In this document: piece by piece, positions 56,814 through 64,000 of the stretch | How the letters are laid out: the number at the start of each line of letters is the position of its first letter | Position numbering within the stretch: position 1 is the stretch's first letter | Translations under genes and position numbers: made by a program | Assembly: GCA_019454045.1 (NCBI GenBank) | Contig: SKCR01033464.1 | Location: 62,001 to 126,000 of the forward strand | Origin: Zanthoxylum bungeanum | Taxonomy: Eukaryota > Streptophyta > Magnoliopsida > Sapindales > Rutaceae | Direction: 5' to 3' | Length of the DNA stretch: 64,000 bases | Notes under the pieces: generated by a model | Databases searched by the model: none | The model's input: the letters and a program-made list of their open reading frames with translations, nothing else | What the model was told of the DNA's origin: nothing

Positions 56814-59228
56814 TGTGGGACACAGGACCTGAGCAACGCCGTTCCTAAGGCTCGCGGCCTAGTTGGGAAGGATTATATAACGTGGAGTCGCCACCCGGTG
56901 TGAACCGGGACAAAGATTTAAGGCCGCACTCACCCCTCGCAAGGGAAGACCTCAAACCGTTGGGTTCGGAATGGTCCCTTACTTATGTCACTTGTAATAA
57001 AAAGGATTTTATAGTAATTTAACCAGGCTTAAATAACATTTATTTCCAAGAATATCATGCTTCTAAATTCATATGCATACATCAACAAGTTCATCACAAC
57101 ATGCAACATCACATGGCAATCTCATGAACATATTTCAATCCTATGATATGGGAAACTAAGAACAACATAATCATGCTTGAGTACTATCTCATGAACCTAT
57201 TAACCAATAACATGCTAACAGCCTAATCATGCTTGAATACAAATAATACAGTTGGCTATATAACACAAGAAAGATCAACCAAGAGGCAATTATGCATGAA
57301 TATGATAAGACAGACTCAGTTCAGTGTGTGCGCGTTCGTGTAGCGTTCGTAAACGCGTTCGAACGGAAATGAGACAGAATGCTCGCGTTCGAGTAGCGTT
57401 CGTAAACGCGTTCGAACGGAAATGGAACAGAATGTTCACGTTCGTATGGCGTTTGTTAACGCGTTCGAACGGAAATGAAACAGAATGCTCACGTTCGTAT
57501 GGCGTTTGTTAACGCGTTCAAACGGAAATGAGACCTGATGCATGATAAGGCGAAATGTATGCGCGTTCGAATTGCGTTCGTGAACGCGTTCGAACGGACA
57601 CGGACCTGATGCATGAAATGGGCAAAAATGCATAAACATCAAAATAAAGGGGGGCGCGGCGAAGTACTGCCGTAAAGGTGGCCTTATGGGGGCTCTTGAT
57701 CTCTCAAAGAGAGGACCTTTAGACCAACATACTAAGCCCATGCGCGTCACATCACATCATGCATACAAACACAAAGACAATCATACTATCCTAAGTATGT
57801 CCGATTGAACGTGTCTTGCATCCAACCGAACACACATCAACCGGCGCGGCAAAGCATCGTGGTAAAGGGCTTTAACCCCTCCCCAAAGGGGATCTCACAT
57901 CGCACTTACTAAGCCCATGCGCTCGATTGAGTCATGCATAAATAAGCAACATGCAGAATTTAAATGACAAAAATAAATACATAAAAGCAACACAAAATAA
58001 GAGAATGTGCCGTTTACTCAAGTGGTACGTGGAGTTGTGTCCCATGTACAGACCGCACTACCGTCCATTCGGATTCGGCTACGGAATTTACGTCTGGGTT
58101 TCCATCCTATATACCACAAGAGACGACACTCTTCCATTTCATTCGAGCCACAACATGCTTCCATAAACGACTCTCATGCGAATAGAATGCAATAATAATA
58201 ATAATAAAACGAATGTAAACTAATGAAAAGGTACCCTCAGGTCTAACCTTTTAAATCATCTCTCGGATGTACGGTACACGATCGTCGAAAGGGGGGATGC
58301 TCCGCAACTCTCCTGGTTCACTGGTTCACTGTTCTCGTTCGTTATCTTTTGCTATTATTTCCTTGTGGTTTCGCTGCCTTTTCCTCTTTATCTTTTGCTT
58401 ATTGTTTCCTTGGGTGTGTTCCTCCTGTAATTTTTATGTGTGTTGTGTATGAGTTAGGGACTAGGGGACTAGGGGACCAACTAAGGACTAAGGTTGATAA
58501 GGTTGGTGAAGGGTTCTTTTTATAGGCAAAGGGTTAGGCTTGACAAGGAAAGGGATTGGCTAATTAAAGAGGGATTTGATTTGGTTTGGTTTAGGAAGCA
58601 AGGGATTTGATTTGGTTTGGTTAAGGGAAGTCAAAGATTGAGGGGGGGCAAATCTTGGCTAGATAGGGAAGGTTGAATATTTGATTGGCTTGGATTAGGA
58701 ATACAATATTTCAAGTTTGGGAATAATCTTATTAGATTGGGAATATAATTGGTTGATTGATTTTAATTAGGCATGATTATATTTTGATTTAGTGTGTGAT
58801 TGTTTAATTTAGGCATGATTTTAGTTTAAGTTGGTAATTGTTTATTTTATGTTTGGTATATGTTTTATTAATCATTTAATTATTTTAGTTATTATATTAT
58901 TTAGTTAATGTTTTAATTAATATTTATTTATTTAAATTGGGATGTGTTTTATGGGCTTTGGGGGGCTAAATGGGCTGGATGTGAGGCTAGCAGCAAAACC
59001 AGAATTACCGACACCGTTCGAACGCTTCCTCGAACGCGGCACGAACGCCCGCAATCCGTTTGACGTCGAACGTAAACACGAACGCAGCACTAACGAAAAC
59101 AGTGAACCTTGTTTATTCTGAATTTCCCCTTCCGACGTCCGTTTCCCGTGACCTCCGTGACTTAAAAGGTAGTGTCTCCAAAATGAGACTCATCATAGGG
59201 ACTTATGCGTAAAAATGCAGTGCCTACA
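56814..59228 (-). repeat. G3 5' LTR (right copy)
   Basis: TGTGGGACACAGG to GCAGTGCCTACA, partner of 51082-53495 and almost identical in sequence. Confidence 0.92.
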
Positions 59229-60296
59229 TAAGTGCGATTAAAGGTCCTCTATTTTGAGAGGTCAAAATCCCTTACCACGATGCTTCGGATAGTGTATGTT
59301 CGATTGGATGCGAGATGAGTTCAATCAGATACGTGAGGTCATACATTGTGGATATGTTTGTTTATGTATGTGCTGTATGCATCAGGTCTGGTTCCGTTCG
59401 AACACGTTCTCGAACGCGAACCTTCTGTTTACCGTTCGAACGCGTTATCGAACGCTACGCGAACGCGCACGTATTTTCTTAGTTTCATCATGCATCAGGT
59501 CTGGTTACATTCGAACGCGTTCTCGAACGCCACACGAACGGGAACCTTATGTTTACCGTTCGAACGCGTTCTCGAACGCTACGCGAACGCTCACATATTT
59601 TCTTAGTTTCATCATGCATCAGGTATGGTTCTGTTCGAACGCGTTCTCAAACGCCACACGAACGAGAACCTTCTGTTTACCGTTCGAACACGTTTACGAA
59701 CGCTACACGAACGCGCACCCACTGAACTGAGTCCTTTTCATCAGATTTCGTGCATAATTGTCCCTAGTAGCTATCCCTTCGTATGATGAACCTGATTTCT
59801 TTTCTGTATTACGCAAGATTGTGTATGTGTCGTTCATCTGTATTCCCCACATGTATGAGTACAATGTGTTTATTAACTTGTATGCTTGCCGTATGTTAAT
59901 TTATCTTTATGTATGCAAATTGAGACATAGATTACATGCAAATAGGCTGTATGCAAATTCGGATATGTGTTACATGTAAATTTAGATGAATTTGTTGATG
60001 TATGCATGCGAACTTAGGGGTAAATCATCCTTGGAAATACGTTGCTTAGGCTTGGTTAGATTATTGCGCAAATCATTTTATTACAAGTGGCATAAGTAAG
60101 GGACCATTCTGAACCCAACGGTTTGAGGTCTTCCCTTGCAAGGGGTGAGTGCGGCCTTAAATCTCATTTTCTCGGTTCACACCGGGTGACGACTCCATCA
60201 TTCTCCGGTTTAGTCCCCGCGGGCTACTCCGTACTCCCAATTAGGCCACGAGCCTAGAACATCATGCGTCGTCCAGTTTCTGTGTCTCACACTTAC

Positions 60297-60774
60297 CATA
60301 TACTAAATAATTATGAGGCTTAGCCTATCATATAACATTTCAATAATAATTAGGAGGCTTAGCTTATCATAAATATTATCAATAAAATAAAGTAATGAGA
60401 CGCATATTTAACGTGGTAAAACCCTAAATGTGAGGGAAACATTCACGAGCAAAAGTATAAGGATTTCACCATGGTGGAAAGAATTTTACAACCTCTCTCT
60501 AAACACAATGAGGGAACAATCTCACACTCTCTTAGAATATGAGAATTACAACTTTCTCACAAACTTTTAAGAAGAAACTATATTTTTATCTCTTATAATA
60601 CAGATGATTTGGTTGTGAATGAGATGGAGAAAATAATAAAATGAATCATCTATTTATAGACATGAAATTCACTTTGCAAATAGTGAATTTTAAATTTTTA
60701 TTATTTCAATTTTAAGCATGTGGGACCCACCCATATTTTTAATTATTTTCTTTTAATCTTCTCATAAACCAACA
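60297..60774 (-). repeat. Copia-3 5' LTR, right piece
   Basis: It continues the LTR interrupted at 35119 and ends CATAAACCAACA before TCAAT. It carries a short local duplication (TTAGGAGGCTTAGC-type, 60310-60375) and the undisturbed form of the site that holds the hAT-like element in the left LTR (about 60502-60509). Confidence 0.85.
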
Positions 60775-60839
60775 TCAATAATTATTTATCTATTAAAGCA
60801 TTATAATGATACTGGTAATCAAAATTTTAATTAAAATAA

Positions 60840-60998
60840 AGGAAATGCTGAGGGCACTCCTTAATGATCTATTTTTTTGAAATTTTTATGGAAAAAATAA
60901 AAAAATAATTAATGTTTTGATAATTTTTCGCATTCCTCATAAAAGTGATGTGAATTTTTTTCAGAAATGAATTCTTAGGCACTCATTAGCATGACCCT
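60840..60998. mobile_element. MITE, copy 2 of the family at 24635
   Basis: Ends AGGAAATGCT and AGCATGACCCT. Flanks are identical 8-mers TAAAATAA (60832-60839 and 60999-61006). It shares GGGCACTC..TTAATGATC..ATTTTT and GGCACTCATTAGCATG with copy 1. Confidence 0.78.
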
Positions 60999-61078
60999 TA
61001 AAATAATATAAAAAATCATTTCAAAGAGTTTTTGGAAAAAAATATTGTTATTCTTTAATTTGTTTACTATATGAAAAT

Positions 61079-61611
61079 TATGGGTGGCAAAATGAATTAA
61101 CGAATTGAATTTGTATCGAATTCTAAACGAATCGAATCAAAATATGATGGATTCATATTCGATTCGTTTATTAAACGTATCATAATATCAAGATTCGTAT
61201 TCGATTCGTTTATTAAACGAATCGAATACGAATATTTATTTAGTCATTATATTATTCAATAACATAATTTACCATAATTTATTTACATTAATTATTCATA
61301 AATATATATATTTGAAATATGTAATTAATATATTTACTACAAATACCTCACCAAATATCGACGTATTATTTTTCTATGGTAATTAGCCATAATTTCTCGA
61401 ATCTTAATTGAAAAATAAAAAAAAACTAGTAAAAGAAAATAATAAAACGAATAAACGAATCAATGAGCTTAAATTCGTATTTAAGTTTAATAAACGAATC
61501 AAATCGAATCGACATATTTAGTAACTGAATCAATTTTTTCAAACTCGTATTCGCTTTAAAGCGAATCGAATTGAATGAATAAACGAATCCAAATCAAAAT
61601 TACCACCCCTA
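61079..61611. mobile_element. hAT-like non-autonomous element with CGAATCGAAT subterminal repeats
   Basis: Flanks are identical ATGAAAAT (61071-61078 and 61612-61619). Ends are TATGGGTGGCAAAAT and ATTACCACCCCTA. Inside are inverted arrays of AAACGAATCGAATACGAAT-type units near both ends around an AT-rich core. There is no coding capacity. Confidence 0.88.
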
Positions 61612-62213
61612 ATGAAAATTAAATAATATTTTTATTTAGACGAGTCTTTTGAAGGAATTCAGGGGACTGTTGTAATAATTTTGTAGCATCCCCTCCAATT
61701 CGCCATGTGCCAGCATGCGAGCCGTTGGATTTTCATCCAACGGCCCGGTGCTAAGTAGTAAAAAAAAAAATGATTTTTTTACTCTTCCCTTTTAAATCAT
61801 GGTCGTTGGATTGCGATCCAACAGCCACGATCGTGCCACGTGGTACTATAGTATTACTATAAAATCATTACAATTATTTTCTTGAAGAGGTATTTGAACA
61901 CCCATCACAAGGGATAAAACTTATTATTCATATGTTTTCCGTGCAGCATTGACTGTTTGGCAGTCTTCAATGAAGTGATTTGGTGATGTAGAATTTATGA
62001 TCTCACATTAAGATTATGAGTTAGAATTTAGATAGTATGTTTCTGATAAAAATTTGATGGTGTAATTTTACCTAATTCACTTAAATCGAAAAAAATAATT
62101 TGATGCGATTTCTAACGATTTAAACAAAAAAATTTGACCGTGGGCAAAAACTGGCACAATAAATTTATCATGTTTTTTTTTTAAAACCTAAAAAAATGAA
62201 CCAAAGCGAGGCA

Positions 62214-62952
62214 TAGGGGTGGGCAAAAAAACCGACCGAACCGAACCGAACCGCAAACCGAACCAAATCGGACCGAATTTACGGTTTTTTTTCTAACGGT
62301 TCGGTTTGCGGTTCGGATTGGCCCACCCCAAACGGTTAACGGTTCGGTTCAGGAGCTAATCCGAACCGCACCTGTTAAACCGAACCGAACCGTTATATTT
62401 AAAAAATTATATATTTTTATTAAAAAATTTGTATTTTTCTTTTAATTTTATTAGTATGTTAATATTTTTATTCTTAAATTTGTTGTTAATATATTTATTT
62501 ATTAATACTTTTGTTCTTCAATTTATTTGTTAATACTTTTATTCTTAAATTTTTTATTTTATGGTAGCATCATTATTCTTGAAAGTAAGATGTTGGATTT
62601 GTTTCTTAATTAGAATGATGGTATCATTATTATTCGAGGTATTTTTTAAAAAATACAAGAATTAATTGTGCCTCATTTTTCAATCCTTTATGGAGTGCAT
62701 GTGTTCCCTGGAGTCACAACTTACACCCTAGCACTTCATACTATTTGTTTAATATACAGTTTTTTTTTTTTTTTTTTTTCACTTAAGTGGATAAAAATTT
62801 GTTTTAATATAATAATCCGTAAAACCGAACCGAACCAATCCGTAAACCGCTGGTTTAAAAATTTTTCAATCCGAACCAAACCGTTATTGAATGGTTTGGT
62901 TTGAGAGGTAAAAAATCCGAACCGCAAACCAAACCGAACCGCGCCCACCCTA
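62214..62952. mobile_element. hAT-like non-autonomous element with CCGAACCGAAC subterminal repeats
   Basis: Ends TAGGGGTGGGC and GCCCACCCTA form an inverted repeat. Dense ACCGAACCGAACCG arrays lie inside both ends (62230-62400 and 62820-62945), and a run of about 20 T occurs near 62760. No matching 8-base flank was found, so one end may have changed. Confidence 0.75.
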
Positions 62953-63263
62953 TTCTTTCTTACCAAGCGGTCGTGCCGACTAAGTTCGTCCATTTTCCAA
63001 ATTACCGTAATGCCCTCAACTTCATCAACAAATAACCTCAACATTAATGTCATAATCGTAATATCACCTTAAACTTTCACATTATTTTATAAAAGCCCTG
63101 ATACCTCACAGCCTTTACTTTCCCTCTCCAATTTTAAACCTTCATCCGATTTGCTCTCCGACTCTAGAGTCAGAAAACGAAAGCTCAAGAAAATTAAGAA
63201 GTCAAGATCATTTAGAATTTTTTCAAGAAAGATAGAAAGAAAGAAAGCGAAACAGATTACACG

Positions 63264-63524
63264 ATGATGAAGCTTTTCGGAAGGGGGAAAGAAACTTCCC
63301 CTGACAGCTCATTACAACCTAATCTGTCATCGTCACGGTCGCCGTTAAATACGTCTCCAGTCACCGGCCCGGCGAGGCCACTCCGTCTCGTCTACTGCGA
63401 TGAGAAAGGAAAGTTCCGGATGGATCCAGAAGCTGTCGCCGCGCTCCAGCTCGTCAAGGAGCCTATCGGCGTCGTTTCGGTCTGTGGTAGAGCTCGCCAA
63501 GGCAAGAGCTTTATCTTGAATCAG
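63264..63524 (+). CDS. GBPL3: Guanylate-binding-protein-like GTPase (GBPL3-type), exon 1
   Basis: GBPL proteins are dynamin-related large GTPases; the Arabidopsis GBPL3 acts in nuclear condensates and at the nuclear periphery in immunity. Exon 1 codes 87 residues: MMKLFGRGKE, a Ser/Pro-rich stretch, then GPARPLRLVYCDEKGKFRMDPEAVAALQLVKEPIGVVSVCGRARQGKSFILNQ. The P-loop is GRARQGKS. The exon ends CAG|GTGAAT at 63524/63525, in phase 0, where the conserved protein would continue LLGR. The rest of the gene, including the other GTP-binding motifs, is beyond the window. The frame running on to 63617 is intron read-through. Confidence 0.9.
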
Positions 63525-64000
63525 GTGAATTTGGCGTTTCTTTCGGCTTATTTCGTTATGAACTTGTGGAAGTTCTATTTTTTCTTGGTGGGTTTACCAC
63601 GAAAGAGTGGAGTCTAGGGTTTGTGTTTTTATAATACATTTGTAAAAGTAATTTTGTTGATTTTGAGAGCTAAAGTGTAGTGATTTTGGCTAAATTTTTT
63701 GACACGGTGAGGGATTTTTCTTATTTGTATTTGTCAGCTTTTGGTTAATGTGAATTGGAAGCTGTGAAAATTTTGGCCTAGGTGAAGTCTTGGTGTCTAG
63801 CGTTTGTGATTTTGATTAGAGTAGTTTTGTAATTGTGGTTTTTATGGGCTTTTTCCGCTGCTGGAAGTAGAAATGTGGTGAGGGAACTGTAATTTTAATT
63901 TTAATTTTATTTTTATCACTTTTTGTTGTTGTTTTTGTTGGTCAAGTTTTCATCTTTGTTCGTTTAGGAATTTTGAAATTAAAATGCAGTGCTTGTTCCT
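63525..64000 (+). other. GBPL3 intron 1, start
   Basis: The sequence after the GTGAAT donor is T/G-rich without a recognisable exon to the end of the window, consistent with a long first intron. Confidence 0.7.

Larger units (their letters stand above)
51082..59228 (-). mobile_element. Non-autonomous large LTR element G3 (LARD-like), recent
   Basis: The 8.15 kb element has a perfect target duplication TAAGT (51077-51081 and 59229-59233), two LTRs of about 2.41 kb that are nearly identical, and a tRNA-Arg PBS (56791-56810, - strand). A PPT AAAGTGGGGGCGAC lies next to 53495. The internal 3.3 kb has no gag or pol, only leader repeats and tandem arrays. It shares PBS, LTR ends and leader motifs with G1/G2, so it is probably mobilised by their proteins. 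Confidence 0.92.
35120..60291 (+). mobile_element. Tat/Ogre-like Ty3/Gypsy block (outer + strand element G1 with nested G2 and G3)
   Basis: The block starts TGTAGGCACTGC and ends TGTCTCACA. It is flanked by CCTAC (35115-35119) and CTTAC (60292-60296), a five-base target duplication with one difference, inside the Copia-3 LTR. G1 contributes the 5' LTR, PBS and gag on the left and a truncated 3' LTR on the right. Its own pol is gone and is replaced by inverted G2 sequence. Confidence 0.85.
50236..60291 (+). repeat. G1 3' LTR, 5'-truncated and split by G3
   Basis: The two pieces 50236-51081 and 59229-60291 join into one + strand LTR that ends TGTGTCTCACA at 60291. It begins inside the LTR (AGCAATAGCAGCGAATC, corresponding to the inverted copy at 49290), so its first ~0.9 kb is missing. 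Confidence 0.83.
31400..60774 (-). mobile_element. Nested insertion: Copia-3 element on - strand, split by other elements
   Basis: The outermost element has identical flanks TCAAT (31395-31399 and 60775-60779). Left LTR 31400-32906, internal region 32907-35039 and right LTR 35040-35119 plus 60297-60774 are all on the - strand. Removing the hAT-like element and the Gypsy block leaves about 3.2 kb. PBS lies at 35019-35037. Integrase, protease and gag fragments are present, but RT/RNase H are missing, so it is a deletion derivative. Confidence 0.88.
60780..63263. other. Intergenic region and GBPL3 promoter
   Basis: It starts with the rest of the duplicated host segment, then holds three small DNA elements (60840, 61079, 62214). 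The last ~300 bases before 63264 hold a TATA-like ttttataaaag near 63090, a C/T-rich stretch and an A/G-rich leader (GAAAGAAAGAAAGCG) before the ATG. Confidence 0.5.

Overview
The window is nuclear DNA of a eudicot plant. It has intron-rich plant genes, long AT-rich intergenic stretches and many nested plant-type transposons. Four host genes can be supported: the 3' end of an ARF3/ETTIN-type auxin response factor (start of window), a complete 14-exon MLO-family membrane protein gene (2841-6122), an intronless CC-type glutaredoxin of the GRXC9/ROXY19 type (14619-15062), and the first exon of a guanylate-binding-protein-like GTPase (GBPL3 type, 63264-63524). All lie on the + strand, and their products are not obviously one pathway. 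The glutaredoxin has a cluster of TGACG/ACGTCA sites upstream, which fits regulation by TGA bZIP factors, its known partners.

Most of the rest is mobile DNA. 7995-13037 is a composite of an LTR with a tRNA-Asp primer-binding site, a complete tRNA-Asp sequence with 3' CCA followed by an inverted LTR end, a degenerate Copia RT/RNase H fragment carrying a GC-rich hAT-like MITE, and a 17-bp inverted copy of the LTR's first bases at the far edge. 17281-22660 is a full-length but frameshifted Copia element. 26149-30359 is a related Copia element that lacks RT and has a different LTR. Between them lie a tRNA-derived SINE, a MITE and a lone LTR/PBS remnant.

31400-60774 is one very large nested insertion. 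The outer layer is an RT-less Copia element on the - strand (target duplication TCAAT). A hAT-like element sits in its left LTR. Its right LTR is split by about 25 kb of Tat/Ogre-like Ty3/Gypsy DNA. This Gypsy block has a + strand half (LTR, tRNA-Arg PBS, gag), an inverted - strand copy (LTR, integrase, RNase H, RT, protease, gag, PBS, LTR), and a + strand 3' LTR. That 3' LTR is itself split by a recent gag/pol-less LTR element (51082-59228) with a perfect TAAGT duplication and nearly identical LTRs.

From 60.8 kb to the end there are three more small hAT-like non-autonomous elements and then the GBPL3-type gene. Element boundaries were read by eye from terminal TG/CA, target duplications, PBS and PPT. 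Exon boundaries were inferred from GT/AG sites and conserved protein sequence. Lineage names rest on remembered family features, not on a search.
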